64,000 nt of DNA from Winogradskyella marincola (GCF_029624125.1 NZ_JARSBN010000010.1:1-64000); one strand, 5' to 3'; positions 8,500 through 18,090 are shown, numbered from the stretch's first letter. The notes: generated by a model from the sequence alone, not told the origin. Translations and numbers: made by a program.

Positions 8500-8709
8500 A
8501 ACAATTATATTTTTTGATGATGAATATTTAAATATACGAACATATCTAACACACTGGTTATAAGAGCTTCCGAAGTGTTTATAACTTGCCAAAACTTCCG
8601 AAATAGATAGTTTTTTCATTATGAAAATTGTCGTATATTGTATATAAGAGCTTTACAGCTACTGTATAGCTAAAGTATAGTTAGAGTATTAATTTTAAAT
8701 TTAAAATGA

Positions 8710-8898
8710 ATGAGTAGAATCTGTATTTACCCTAAAGACGTGCAAGTGGTAACAGGTAAAAGTGAGCGTTATGGTAGAACTATAATCAATAAGATTAAAG
8801 AGCACCTTAACAAAGAGTCACACCAATTAGTTACTATTGATGAATTTTGCGACTTTATGGGCTTTGAAATCAGTAAAGTACGAGGATTAATCAAGTAA
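8710..8898 (+). CDS. Small HTH-like protein
   Basis: 62 aa (MSRICIYPKDVQ...). The KDVQVVTGKSERYGRTIINK stretch and the C-terminal FEISKVRGLI look like a small DNA-binding protein of a kind common in Bacteroidota. The start is the ATG at 8710; an overlapping ATG at 8705 runs straight into a stop. Followed by a -7-like box and two hairpins (8905-9050). It could regulate its own promoter or the divergent gene at 7750. Confidence 0.6.
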   Translation: MSRICIYPKDVQVVTGKSERYGRTIINKIKEHLNKESHQLVTIDEFCDFMGFEISKVRGLIK

Positions 8899-8914
8899 AT
8901 TTCGTATCTTTAAC

Positions 8915-9050
8915 ACAAGGTTTTAAAGGTGACCTATTAGGTGACCTCATAATGGTACAGGACTGAAACATCGATAAATAAAGACGCTGAGAAAGAGGTT
9001 CACTTACCTCTTTCTCCGCAAAGAGTTCCTAGAAATAGGAACTCTTTTTT
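8915..9050 (+). ncRNA. Candidate structured small RNA or structured 3' leader
   Basis: A -7-like box TATCTTTA (8905-8912) directly follows the stop of the HTH-like gene. The next 135 bases contain a tandem AGGTGACCT-ATT-AGGTGACCT, a perfect 11-bp hairpin (GAGAAAGAGGT/ACCTCTTTCTC, 8989-9016) and a terminator (9021-9050), with no convincing ORF. It may be an independent transcript or the structured 3' end of the HTH mRNA. Confidence 0.35.
9021..9050 (+). terminator. Rho-independent terminator
   Basis: A stem of AAGAGTTCCTA and TAGGAACTCTT around a GAAA loop, ending in a T-run. It closes the transcript of the small HTH gene or candidate RNA. Confidence 0.8.
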
Positions 9051-9060
9051 GTTTATGGTA

Positions 9061-9068
9061 TATCTTTG
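9061..9068 (+). promoter_or_regulatory. -7 box of the nitroreductase promoter
   Basis: TATCTTTG, a perfect Bacteroidota TAnnTTTG element, 15 bp before the start codon at 9084 and just after the preceding terminator. Confidence 0.55.
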
Positions 9069-9083
9069 CAAATAAAAAAGTAG

Positions 9084-9713
9084 ATGTCTATAATAGAAAA
9101 ATTAAAGTGGCGCTATGCTACTAAAAGGTTTGAATCTTCAAAAAAAATATCTCAAGAGCAACTCAATACATTAAAAGAGGCATTTAACTTAACAGCTTTA
9201 TCCTATGGTTTGCAAACATTAAAACTTGTTGTTGTAGAGGATAAAAATATTAGAGAAAAGTTAGTAGAGCACTCTTATGGTCAGCAGCAAGTAGTGGATG
9301 CATCACATTTGTTAGTCATTTGTATTCAAACAGAAATCGATGAAGTAGATGTAGATAGTCATTTTGATACCATAAAAAATATTAGGCAAACACCAGATAA
9401 TATTTTAGATCCCTTTAGAGATGGCCTCAAGGCAACGATTCAAGGTATGAGCACAACCACCAAAAACAATTGGGCTACCAAGCAAGCATACATTGCGTTG
9501 GGCAATTTAATGACCGTTTGTGCTGTAGAACAAATAGATAGTTGCCCTATGGAAGGTTTTATTTCTGAGCAAGTTGATAATGTTTTAGGGTTAGACAAAT
9601 ATGGGTTAACGTCAGTTCTGTTATTTCCTGTTGGTTTTAGAGCAGAAGATGATATGTTTGCTAAGCTTAAAAAAGTAAGAAAACCTTTATTAGAAACTAT
9701 TATAGAATTGTAA
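9084..9713 (+). CDS. NAD(P)H-dependent nitroreductase family protein
   Basis: 209 aa, typical length of NfsB-like FMN flavoenzymes, which reduce nitro or quinone compounds using NAD(P)H. The N-terminal RYATKRF matches the FMN-phosphate-binding arginine region, and a central WATKQAYIALGNLM helix and the GLDKYGLTSVLLFPVGFR segment are family hallmarks. Cytosolic; no signal peptide. It has its own -7 box immediately upstream and is followed about 60 bp later by the aminotransferase gene in the same direction, but with enough gap for a separate promoter. Substrate not predictable. Confidence 0.88.
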   Translation: MSIIEKLKWRYATKRFESSKKISQEQLNTLKEAFNLTALSYGLQTLKLVVVEDKNIREKLVEHSYGQQQVVDASHLLVICIQTEIDEVDVDSHFDTIKNIRQTPDNILDPFRDGLKATIQGMSTTTKNNWATKQAYIALGNLMTVCAVEQIDSCPMEGFISEQVDNVLGLDKYGLTSVLLFPVGFRAEDDMFAKLKKVRKPLLETIIEL

Positions 9714-9776
9714 AATAACGCTTTTGAAGCGATTGAAAAGGTTATATTTGTTTTTCAAATAAAAAGAAAAAAAATT

Positions 9777-10970
9777 ATGCCTGGATTTGAGTTATTTGGT
9801 GACTTAGAACGAAAAGAAGTTAATGATGTACTAGACAGTGGTGTTTTGATGCGTTACGGTTTTGATGGTATGCGTAATGGACATTGGAAAGCAAATGAAC
9901 TTGAGGCAGAACTAGCTAAGACTTTTAACTCAAAACATGTTCAGTTAGTTTCTAGTGGTACCGCTGCAGTTTCAGTAGCATTGGCTTCGGCAGGTGTAGG
10001 AGCAGGTGATGAGGTAATAATACCAACATTTACTTTTGTGGCTAGTTTTGAAGCAATAATGATGCTGGGAGCAATTCCAGTTCTCGTAGATATTGATGAT
10101 ACTTTAACTTTAGATCCTAAAGCTGTAGAGGCTGCAATAACATCAAAGACTAAGGCTGTGATGGTAGTTCATATGTGTGGTAGTATGGCTAATCTAAATG
10201 CACTTCAAGAAATATGTGATGTTAATAATCTTGTTCTTGTAGAAGATGCTTGCCAGGCGATAGGAGCAACTTATGAAGGTAAACCTCTAGGAAGTGTAGG
10301 AGATTTAGGTTGCTTTTCTTTCGATTTTGTAAAAACCATTACTTGTGGAGAAGGTGGAGCGGTAATTACAAATAATAGAGACTATTACCTTAATGCCGAC
10401 CATTATAGTGATCATGGTCATGATCATATTGGAAATGACAGAGGTGCAGAAACCCATCCGTTTTTAGGTTATAATTTTAGAATTTCAGAACTGCATGCAG
10501 CTGTAGGTTTAGCTCAGGTTAGAAGATTACCAGAGTTCCTAGACATTCAACGTAAGTATCTAAAGATATTTCAAGAGACACTATCCCAAATTTCTGAAAT
10601 CACGCTAAGAACTGTGCCAGAAGGAGGTGAGGAGAGTGGAGCGTTTTTTAATTTCTTTTTACCAGATTTGGAAACGACAAGAGAAGTTATTAAAGCTTTT
10701 AAAGAAAATGGTATAGATGCTTGTTGGAATTATTATGACAACAATTGGCACTACATACGTAAATGGGATCATTTAAAAGATTTAAAATCGCTATTCCCAA
10801 TTTCTGAAGAGGTTAAAGTAGGTTTAAGTTACCTTAAAACAACGTCTTTTGAGCAATCTGATTATTACATAGGTAGAAATATTTCTTGCCTCATTAAATT
10901 GTCATGGACAGAAGAAGAAGTGAAATCTAGAGCTCAAAAAATGGCTGAAATTATTAAATCTTTATTATAA
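9777..10970 (+). CDS. DegT/DnrJ/EryC1/StrS family PLP aminotransferase
   Basis: 397 aa, sugar or related aminotransferase fold. The PLP lysine is in SFDFVKTITCGEGG; DACQAIGATYEGKPLG and the SSGTAAVSVALASAGVG phosphate-binding region are recognisable. In most of the family the segment reads SF(H/Y)xxK; here it is SFDFVK. These enzymes aminate keto-sugars for surface glycans, but this gene has no glycan cluster around it, so the substrate is open. Convergent with ribBA (22 bp apart). Confidence 0.85.
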   Translation: MPGFELFGDLERKEVNDVLDSGVLMRYGFDGMRNGHWKANELEAELAKTFNSKHVQLVSSGTAAVSVALASAGVGAGDEVIIPTFTFVASFEAIMMLGAIPVLVDIDDTLTLDPKAVEAAITSKTKAVMVVHMCGSMANLNALQEICDVNNLVLVEDACQAIGATYEGKPLGSVGDLGCFSFDFVKTITCGEGGAVITNNRDYYLNADHYSDHGHDHIGNDRGAETHPFLGYNFRISELHAAVGLAQVRRLPEFLDIQRKYLKIFQETLSQISEITLRTVPEGGEESGAFFNFFLPDLETTREVIKAFKENGIDACWNYYDNNWHYIRKWDHLKDLKSLFPISEEVKVGLSYLKTTSFEQSDYYIGRNISCLIKLSWTEEEVKSRAQKMAEIIKSLL

Positions 10971-10991
10971 TCTTAATATAGTAAACTGCTA

Positions 10992-12140
10992 TTAATAATT
11001 AACATAATCTACTATTTCTAAACCATATCCAATCATACCAACACGCTTGGTTTGAAGACTGTTAGAAAGTAGATTGATTTTACTAATTTTTAAATCGTGA
11101 AGGATTTGTGCACCAATACCAAAGTCCTTAGAATCCATTGAGATTCTTGGAGCTTTAACTAATTGTCCTTCTTCCTGATTTTCTTTTAAAACAGATAAAC
11201 GAGATAATATATTCATAGATTCAGCTTGCTGATTTATGAATATAATAGCACCTTTTCCTTCTTTGTTAATGGCATTAAACATGTCATCTAACTTTTGGTC
11301 AGCATTATTGGTTAGTGTGCCAAGAATATCATTGTTAACTAGAGTAGAGTTAACACGTGTTAATACCGTTTCGTCAGGTTTCCAAGTACCTTTTGTTAAT
11401 GCTATATGAACTTGATTATTGGTGGTTTGTAGATATGCTCTAAGTCTAAATTTGCCAAAGCGAGTCTCTATATTAAAATCTTCTTTCTTTTCTATTAATG
11501 AGTCGTGCTCCATTCGGTAAGCCACTAAATCTTCAATAGAAACAATTTTTAGATCAAACTTTTTAGCCACTTCCATAAGTTGTGGTAGTCTTGCCATGGT
11601 TCCATCTTCATTCATAATTTCCACAATAACACCTGCTGGCTCAAAACCAGCTAAACGTGCAAAATCTATTGCAGCTTCTGTATGGCCTGTACGTCTTAAG
11701 ACACCACCTTCTTTTGCTATTAAGGGAAAAATATGACCTGGTCTTGCCAGTTCAAAAGGTTTTGTGTCATCATTTACTAAAGCTTTAACGGTCTTTGCTC
11801 TATCGCTTGCAGAAATCCCAGTGCTAACACCATTTCCTCTTAAATCTACAGATACTGTAAAAGCAGTTTCCATTGGGTCAGTGTTATTTCTTACCATCAT
11901 GTTAAGTTCTAACTCTTCACATCTATGCTCTGTAAGTGGTGCACAAATTAAACCTCGACCATGCGTAGCCATGAAGTTTATCATCTCTGGAGTTACCTTT
12001 TCGGCAGCAGCTAAGAAGTCTCCTTCGTTTTCACGATTTTCATCGTCAACGACAATAATTACTTTGCCTTGACGAATGTCTTCTATAGCTTCTTCAATGG
12101 TATTTAACTTAGTTTTTGTGTCCATAGCATTAGTAGTCAT
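10992..12140 (-). CDS. ribBA: RibBA: DHBP synthase fused to a degenerate GTP cyclohydrolase II domain
   Basis: 382 aa. The N-terminal about 205 residues are 3,4-dihydroxy-2-butanone-4-phosphate synthase with the acidic loop DDENRENEGDF and the ATHGRGLICAPL and RTGHTEA motifs; it makes the four-carbon unit of riboflavin. The C-terminal half aligns with GTP cyclohydrolase II, but the three zinc cysteines (CLTGD and RCDC in the family) are replaced: the region reads NSTLVNND...TLTNNAD. So the second domain should not bind zinc or open GTP, and a separate RibA is expected elsewhere. Preceded by a TATCTTTG -7 box. Confidence 0.9.
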   Translation of the reverse strand: MTTNAMDTKTKLNTIEEAIEDIRQGKVIIVVDDENRENEGDFLAAAEKVTPEMINFMATHGRGLICAPLTEHRCEELELNMMVRNNTDPMETAFTVSVDLRGNGVSTGISASDRAKTVKALVNDDTKPFELARPGHIFPLIAKEGGVLRRTGHTEAAIDFARLAGFEPAGVIVEIMNEDGTMARLPQLMEVAKKFDLKIVSIEDLVAYRMEHDSLIEKKEDFNIETRFGKFRLRAYLQTTNNQVHIALTKGTWKPDETVLTRVNSTLVNNDILGTLTNNADQKLDDMFNAINKEGKGAIIFINQQAESMNILSRLSVLKENQEEGQLVKAPRISMDSKDFGIGAQILHDLKISKINLLSNSLQTKRVGMIGYGLEIVDYVNY

Positions 12141-12160
12141 AACCTAAAAATTTAGTGATG

Positions 12161-12168
12161 CAAAGATA
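12161..12168 (-). promoter_or_regulatory. -7 box of the ribBA promoter
   Basis: Minus-strand TATCTTTG followed by CATC, 20 bp from the ribBA ATG and just past the LptF-family stop; fits the Bacteroidota consensus. No clear -33 TTG. Confidence 0.5.
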
Positions 12169-12174
12169 CGGTTA

Positions 12175-14154
12175 TTATTTGATGTTGAGAATACAACTTT
12201 GGTAGAAGTCGAACGTAATCTTATTTCTTAGAATAATATATTTTATTGGGTAAAGAGGAATAGAGAGTATAAATAATATAGGGTTAACTCTTTTGTTTTT
12301 TTGCCCAATGGTTTTGTAAAATTTAGAATATACATAAGCATCTACAACAATATAGATTGCATAGAATATAAAAGCAATAATACTTAAGCTTAAAGATGCT
12401 TCTGCAATTTCTGGTAGTTTATTGTTTTTACATATAAAATGCAGCCCAAGTAAAGCACCTCCTGTAATAAAACTTATTAAGCTGGTTTTAGAGTAATCTT
12501 TATAATCTTTAAGCAATTCTCTACCTTTTATAAGCTTTTCATCTACTTCTAGGCCTTCGTCTCTTAAACTCTCTAAAGGTATGTTTCTATTTAAAAGATT
12601 ATGAAGAGCAATTTCCTTTGGTTTTTTGTCTAAATCAAATTCGCCTTGCTCTTTTATAATTCCAACTAATTCTTCTATTGAATACTTTTTGTAGTAGTTG
12701 TAAGACTTTGTTTCACTTTCAGATAACTGAAGTTTATTTTTAGGGGCAAAGAGTCTTTTTAATGGAACTATAATGGCATCAAATTGAAAAACTCCTTTGT
12801 CATTAGTAGCTCTAGTCGTCAGATAAATACTTAAAGGAAGCATAACAGCTGTAGATAGCCACGATCCTATAATTGGACTAAAGCTTCCTTTTTCTGCACT
12901 GTTTTTTGCAAAAATGCCAAAGAAGTGATAGGTTAAAAACAGTACCACTGCAATTACAATTGGTAATCCTAGACCTCCTTTTCTTATTAAGGCTCCAAGA
13001 GGTGCACCAACAAAGAATAAAATAATACAGGCAATAGCTAATACAAATTTTTCATGAAAAGCTATTATGTGCTTGTTTAGATGTATGGTTTTGGTTTCAA
13101 AATTCTTTTTGTTAGAGTCTATTATTTGGTTTGTACTATTTGCAGAGTTTAATGCAAGATTTAAAATTTGCCCCTTTTTGCTTGTAGGGAAGAGGTCCAT
13201 AACATTGCCTGTAAATGATGAATCTTTTTCTGTGCTAATATTTAGATTTAAAGCAGCGTAGGTTGTTCTATTGTACAGTGTATTGGATAAGGTTTTGTAA
13301 TCTTCGTTTCGTTGACCTTTCAAGCTATCTATCGTATAGTTTAGCTGGTCAATGTTAAGCATTGAATGCTTGTCTTTGTAGTTCTTTTCATCCAGATCCT
13401 CATCATTAAGCATTTCTAAATCTACATTAATGGTGTAGCTATCAAAATAGCTTTTGGCATGAGGTCTATTAATGTTTTTTCGAATATCTTTATCTATAAT
13501 TTCTTCGTAGTAGTTACCATTAATGAGTTCTAATTGCAATACATTAGAATCTTCACTACTTTTTAATTCGCCTTTTTCAGAAATAATAACTTTAAAATTA
13601 CCCGTCCTAGCAGAACTTTTATCGTGTATAATTACATTTTCTAGATACTGCCCTCTGTCTCCAGATTTTTTGTCTACTTTAATGTTAATATTTCCAATTT
13701 CATTAAACTGACCTTCAGCGATGGCAAGGGCTGGTTTTACTTTTGCTATGTTTTTTCTTAGGTTGTAAAAGTTATATTCTCCCCAAGGAATAACATTATT
13801 TGCAAAAAAGAAACAGGCAATACCAAGAGCAACAATAAAGACACTAAGACTACGCATAGCACGTTGCAAAGAAATACCTGTAGATTTCATTGCTGCAAAC
13901 TCATAGTTCTCAGCAAAATTTCCAAAAACCATAATAGAAGATAATAATATGGTAAGTGGTACAACCAAAGGCACAAGCTTTGGCATGTAGTATAAAATAA
14001 ATTTTACAGTTACAGAAATGTCTAAGTCCTTACCAGCAAGTTCAGATATGTACAGCCAAACACCTTGAAGTACAAAGATGAACATGAATATAATTAAGAC
14101 GCTAAAAAACGTTCTTAAAAACGTGATAAGTATGTACCTATCTAGTATTTTCAC
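12175..14154 (-). CDS. LptF/LptG family permease
   Basis: 659 aa inner-membrane protein of the lipopolysaccharide export complex (LptB2FG). The N-terminus MKILDRYILITFLRTFF is the family start; three TM helices in the first about 130 residues, a periplasmic beta-jellyroll-like region to about 370, then three more TM helices (about 375-460). A long C-terminal extension (about 470-659), with an IEELVGII segment and further hydrophobic helices, goes beyond the usual 360-400 residues, as in other Bacteroidota members. Directly upstream of it, 18 bp away, is lolA, so the pair likely forms an envelope-biogenesis operon with ftsK. Confidence 0.88.
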   Translation of the reverse strand: MKILDRYILITFLRTFFSVLIIFMFIFVLQGVWLYISELAGKDLDISVTVKFILYYMPKLVPLVVPLTILLSSIMVFGNFAENYEFAAMKSTGISLQRAMRSLSVFIVALGIACFFFANNVIPWGEYNFYNLRKNIAKVKPALAIAEGQFNEIGNINIKVDKKSGDRGQYLENVIIHDKSSARTGNFKVIISEKGELKSSEDSNVLQLELINGNYYEEIIDKDIRKNINRPHAKSYFDSYTINVDLEMLNDEDLDEKNYKDKHSMLNIDQLNYTIDSLKGQRNEDYKTLSNTLYNRTTYAALNLNISTEKDSSFTGNVMDLFPTSKKGQILNLALNSANSTNQIIDSNKKNFETKTIHLNKHIIAFHEKFVLAIACIILFFVGAPLGALIRKGGLGLPIVIAVVLFLTYHFFGIFAKNSAEKGSFSPIIGSWLSTAVMLPLSIYLTTRATNDKGVFQFDAIIVPLKRLFAPKNKLQLSESETKSYNYYKKYSIEELVGIIKEQGEFDLDKKPKEIALHNLLNRNIPLESLRDEGLEVDEKLIKGRELLKDYKDYSKTSLISFITGGALLGLHFICKNNKLPEIAEASLSLSIIAFIFYAIYIVVDAYVYSKFYKTIGQKNKRVNPILFILSIPLYPIKYIILRNKITFDFYQSCILNIK

Positions 14155-14172
14155 ATATAAAGTATTAAAACC

Positions 14173-14817
14173 TTAGTCTATTCTATTAATAAAGTAATCT
14201 GAATATTTACTTTCGTCAAAAGTAAACAAGGTTTTTGAGATAGGTTGATCGGTTTGAAAAGAATTAACAGTTAATGTTGTTTTTGTTCCGTTTTTACCAA
14301 CTTCAATAAGATTGTATATGTGTTTTGTTGTTGCGTCTATACCTAATAAAACATGTTTTATCTCAGAATCTGTGTCCATAGGACTTAATTTTACATATTG
14401 AATTTTTCTACCTTTTACATTCTGAATAATATCCATTTTGTAAGTATATCCATCTTCGTAAAACGATAACATATCACTTGGTGAGATTGTGCTTTCATCA
14501 TCGGAGTTATCTGAAGAAATTGTAACTTCTTCATCTGCAGGACTAATAGTGTAAAGCGTTTTACCATCAAAAATTCTTGTAATGCCTAATATGTTAAGCT
14601 TATATTTTTCGCCTTCAATAACAACATCGCCACGCGTTTCTTGATTCATGTTTTCTTCATTGGCGTTGTTTAACTCATATTTAAAGTCAATTGAAATGTT
14701 TTTGTAGCTTTTTATTTTAGTACTCACATCATTTAATAGCGTTTCTGCTTTTGTGTCATTTTGAGAAAAACCTGTAAAACCTAATGTGATGAATGTTAAA
14801 ATTAATAATCGTTTCAT
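14173..14817 (-). CDS. lolA: LolA-like outer-membrane lipoprotein carrier
   Basis: 214 aa. Signal peptide MKRLLILTFITLGFTGFSQ, then the LolA beta-barrel fold: an early helix (AETLLNDVSTKIKSYKNISI) and the FDGKTLYTISPADEEVTIS strand pair. It carries lipoproteins across the periplasm from the inner to the outer membrane. It lies 18 bp after ftsK and 18 bp before the LptF/G permease, both same direction, so one transcript is likely. Confidence 0.85.
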   Translation of the reverse strand: MKRLLILTFITLGFTGFSQNDTKAETLLNDVSTKIKSYKNISIDFKYELNNANEENMNQETRGDVVIEGEKYKLNILGITRIFDGKTLYTISPADEEVTISSDNSDDESTISPSDMLSFYEDGYTYKMDIIQNVKGRKIQYVKLSPMDTDSEIKHVLLGIDATTKHIYNLIEVGKNGTKTTLTVNSFQTDQPISKTLFTFDESKYSDYFINRID

Positions 14818-14835
14818 TTTTATTTTGAGTGTATA

Positions 14836-17259
14836 TTATTGTTCATTTTCTAATAATTGATCTAGAGCTACTAAATCTGGTACTAAAACTTGTCTGGCTT
14901 TACTTCCTTCAAAAGGACCAACAATACCAGCAGCTTCTAACTGGTCTATAATTCTACCAGCTCTGTTGTAACCTAATTTTAGTTTTCGTTGTAGTAAAGA
15001 AGCAGAACCTTGCTGTGCTGTAACAATAATTTCGGCAGCTTCTCTAAACAATTTATCTCTGTCAGAAATATCTATATCAAGATTTGTGCCACCTTCTTCA
15101 CCAACATATTCTGGTAAGAGATGAGCATCTGGATAGGCTTTTTGCGAACCTATAAATTCTGTTATTTTTTCAACTTCTGGTGTGTCTACAAAAGCACATT
15201 GCAGACGAATAAGATCATTACCTTGTGTATAGAGCATATCTCCACGACCAATAAGCTGGTCTGCGCCAGAGCCATCTAAAATGGTGCGCGAATCTATTTT
15301 ACTCGTTACTCTAAAGGCTATACGAGCTGGGAAGTTTGCTTTAATAATACCAGTAATAACATTAACAGAAGGACGCTGTGTGGCAATGATAAGGTGAATA
15401 CCAATAGCACGTGCCAACTGTGCCAATCTGGCAATAGGTGTTTCTACTTCTTTACCAGCTGTCATAATTAAATCAGCAAACTCATCTACCACCAAAACAA
15501 TGTAAGGTAAGAATTGATGACCATCATTAGGATTTAATTTTCTGGCTTTAAATTTGGCATTGTATTCAGAAATGTTTCTACAAAATGCGTTTTTTAGCAT
15601 TTCGTAACGATTATCCATTTCTATACAAAGTGAATTTAAAGTGTTTATAACCTTTGTGTTGTCTGTAATTATAGCATCTTCGCTATCTGGTAACTTGGCT
15701 AAATAATGACGTTCTATTTTATTAAAAAGCGTTAATTCCACTTTTTTAGGATCAACCAGTACAAACTTTACCTCAGCAGGATGTTTTTTGTATAATAACG
15801 AAGTTAAAACAGCATTTAAACCAACGGACTTACCTTGACCAGTAGCACCAGCCATAAGTAAGTGAGGCATTTTTGCTAAATCTACCACAAAAGTTTCATT
15901 ACTAATGGTTTTACCAAACGCTATTGGTAATTGCATATCTGATTTTTGAAATTTTTGCGAAGCAATTACAGAGCGCATCGAAACTATAGTCGATTTCTTG
16001 TTAGGAACCTCAATACCAATGGTACCTTTACCAGGAATTGGCGCAATAATTCTAATACCTAGTGCAGCAAGCGATAAAGCAATATCGTCTTCAAGATTTT
16101 TAATTTTTGAAATTCTAATACCAGCATCTGGTACAATTTCGTATAATGTTACTGTAGGTCCAATAGTGGCTTTTATACTGGTAATACCAATTTTGTAGTT
16201 GTTAAGTGTTTCTACAATTCGGTTCTTATTTTCTTCAAGCTCTTCCTGATCTATAGAAATACCTTCGTTATCGTATTTCTTTAATAAATCTAAATGCGGA
16301 AATTGAAAATTGCTTAACTCCAAAGTTGGATCAAATTTTCCAAAATCTTCTACAAGTTTAGCTGCAAGATTATCGGTTTCAGATTGTTCTTCCTCAACAG
16401 ATTCTACCTCAACTTTTATTTCAGGTTCGGCCTCAACTTGAGGCTCAGATTTTATTTGAGGTTCAACTTCAATATTTAATTCTTTTTCTTCTTTTGGCTT
16501 AGAATGATTGCTAATTGTAGGTTCTGGTTTATCTAAAGAAATTTCAAAAGCAGACTTTATAGCTTCAGCTTCTTCTGTTAAGCTATTGTCTATAATTGCT
16601 GTTTGCGCATCATCTTCTGCATTAGGATTCATGTCATTCTGAAAATCCCTTTTTGCACTACTAAAGAGTTTAACAAATGTGTCTCCTGTAACTTTAAATC
16701 TTAATGCAAGGTAGGCGATAAGTCCAAAAAGTAATAATAGCGCAGTGCCTATTTTTCCGATATAATCTTGAAAGAAATGATTCATTTCAAAACCAATTGT
16801 ACCTCCTAGAATATCAAACTTATGAGTAAAGAATCCGAAGAAAATAGATAACCATACAACTATGAGTGTTCCCCAAATCCAGTGGTTTCTAAGCTTTTCC
16901 TTTTTGAGGTTTAAGGTAACGTAAACACCAGAAAGAAAAATTAAACCAGAGAAGATAAAAGAGGGTAGACCAAAGCCGTTGCTTATAAATAACTCACTTA
17001 CCCAAGCACCCAATTGGCTAGCCCAGTTTTTGTAGGTTTCTGATCGTTCTGGAAAATTGCTCAATGCACTTTGATCTTCTTTGCCTGTGAAAATAAAAGA
17101 CAAGAAGGAAATAAATAAAAGTACTCCCAATATTATCAGCAGACTACCAAAAATTAGCTTTTGCTGATTAGATAATATAAGTGATGGCTTTTTAAAAGCT
17201 CTTTTTGGCTTTGCCTTGGTTTTGGTTGTATTTTTCTTTTTAGTTGTCTTTTTTGCCAT
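14836..17259 (-). CDS. ftsK: DNA translocase FtsK
   Basis: 807 aa. An N-terminal lysine-rich tail, four TM helices (about 30-190), an acidic linker with repeated PQIKSEPQVEAEPEIK-like units (about 225-300), then the motor: Walker A GATGQGKS, Walker B VLVVDEFADL, and the ATQRPSVNVITGIIKANFP signature. The C-terminal gamma winged-helix (about 740-800) binds chromosomal polarity sequences. It anchors at the septum and pumps DNA during chromosome dimer resolution and division. Complete; first gene of the ftsK-lolA-lptF run. Confidence 0.95.
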   Translation of the reverse strand: MAKKTTKKKNTTKTKAKPKRAFKKPSLILSNQQKLIFGSLLIILGVLLFISFLSFIFTGKEDQSALSNFPERSETYKNWASQLGAWVSELFISNGFGLPSFIFSGLIFLSGVYVTLNLKKEKLRNHWIWGTLIVVWLSIFFGFFTHKFDILGGTIGFEMNHFFQDYIGKIGTALLLLFGLIAYLALRFKVTGDTFVKLFSSAKRDFQNDMNPNAEDDAQTAIIDNSLTEEAEAIKSAFEISLDKPEPTISNHSKPKEEKELNIEVEPQIKSEPQVEAEPEIKVEVESVEEEQSETDNLAAKLVEDFGKFDPTLELSNFQFPHLDLLKKYDNEGISIDQEELEENKNRIVETLNNYKIGITSIKATIGPTVTLYEIVPDAGIRISKIKNLEDDIALSLAALGIRIIAPIPGKGTIGIEVPNKKSTIVSMRSVIASQKFQKSDMQLPIAFGKTISNETFVVDLAKMPHLLMAGATGQGKSVGLNAVLTSLLYKKHPAEVKFVLVDPKKVELTLFNKIERHYLAKLPDSEDAIITDNTKVINTLNSLCIEMDNRYEMLKNAFCRNISEYNAKFKARKLNPNDGHQFLPYIVLVVDEFADLIMTAGKEVETPIARLAQLARAIGIHLIIATQRPSVNVITGIIKANFPARIAFRVTSKIDSRTILDGSGADQLIGRGDMLYTQGNDLIRLQCAFVDTPEVEKITEFIGSQKAYPDAHLLPEYVGEEGGTNLDIDISDRDKLFREAAEIIVTAQQGSASLLQRKLKLGYNRAGRIIDQLEAAGIVGPFEGSKARQVLVPDLVALDQLLENEQ

Positions 17260-17301
17260 GTTATGCCGATTGCTGATTCGGTATCTGTATTTTATGGTGT
17301 A

Positions 17302-18090
17302 TTACTTATACGCTTTTACGTTATTGGGAATCCCGTTAACAAAATCTTCAATAATATGAAGATCTTTAGCAAGTTGAGATCCTTCAAACTCTGAAATATC
17401 ATCAGTTTTTATATTAGAATTATAAAATTCTAAATATTTGCTCGCCAAAGGTACAAAAGACCAGTGCCATTTTTCTTCATTATATCCTGTTCTTCCATTA
17501 TTTTTATTGGTATAAACTTGATAGAATCCAAAACTATTGGCATGCTTTTTTAACCACAGGTAGGTTTTTAGACCTTTTCCGGTGTTAAAATACGAATTAT
17601 TTAAACTATTTAAATCTATATCTGTTCCCCAATGATGTCTGGATGTAGAAGGCATAGAACTGTATTCTAAAATTTTCTTAGCTCTATCAACAGGGTTTAG
17701 GTTGCTGTATTTTTTCCATTTTCTATTCCAAATGGCTTTTTGTTCATAGAAATTTCTTGTTCCAGATATAATTTTGAAATCAATGCTATCTTTTTTTGCA
17801 GCTTCAGTCATTTCAAGAAATGCTTTGTAAACTCTGGTGTTTAAATAGATTTCTTTTGTGCTATGCTTAGCGTCTACTTTTGTAAATGTAGAGTCTGTTT
17901 TGTAATTAAACTTACCAAGCACAAACGCTTTGGTAATGTTTAGAGAATCGTTAAAAAAGTTGTTTTTCTCTGGTGTTGTTTTAGTTACACGATCTGTTTT
18001 AACGTCTGTTACTACTGAAGTTTCTTTAGGTTTGTTTTGACAACTCGCTACCAATAGTAAAAAAGAAAGAAAAATAGAAAGTTGTTTCAT
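17302..18090 (-). CDS. M15 family D-alanyl-D-alanine carboxypeptidase lipoprotein
   Basis: About 262 aa from the ATG at 18090. This start places a lipoprotein signal (MKQLSIFLSFLLLVASC) at the N-terminus; the frame is open 15 codons further up. The VanY/M15 zinc motif is HHWGTDIDLN, with a downstream WHWSFVP histidine. Predicted to trim peptidoglycan stem peptides from the periplasmic side of the envelope. About 40 bp downstream of the ftsK start region, same direction but with its own gap. Confidence 0.88.
   Translation of the reverse strand: MKQLSIFLSFLLLVASCQNKPKETSVVTDVKTDRVTKTTPEKNNFFNDSLNITKAFVLGKFNYKTDSTFTKVDAKHSTKEIYLNTRVYKAFLEMTEAAKKDSIDFKIISGTRNFYEQKAIWNRKWKKYSNLNPVDRAKKILEYSSMPSTSRHHWGTDIDLNSLNNSYFNTGKGLKTYLWLKKHANSFGFYQVYTNKNNGRTGYNEEKWHWSFVPLASKYLEFYNSNIKTDDISEFEGSQLAKDLHIIEDFVNGIPNNVKAYK

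Noticed and set aside
8500-8619. Longer N-terminus of the MARLKG protein from the ATG at 8619
   Set aside because: The extra 40 residues are low in conservation-type features and overlap the repeat-bearing divergent promoter; MARLKG is the natural start.
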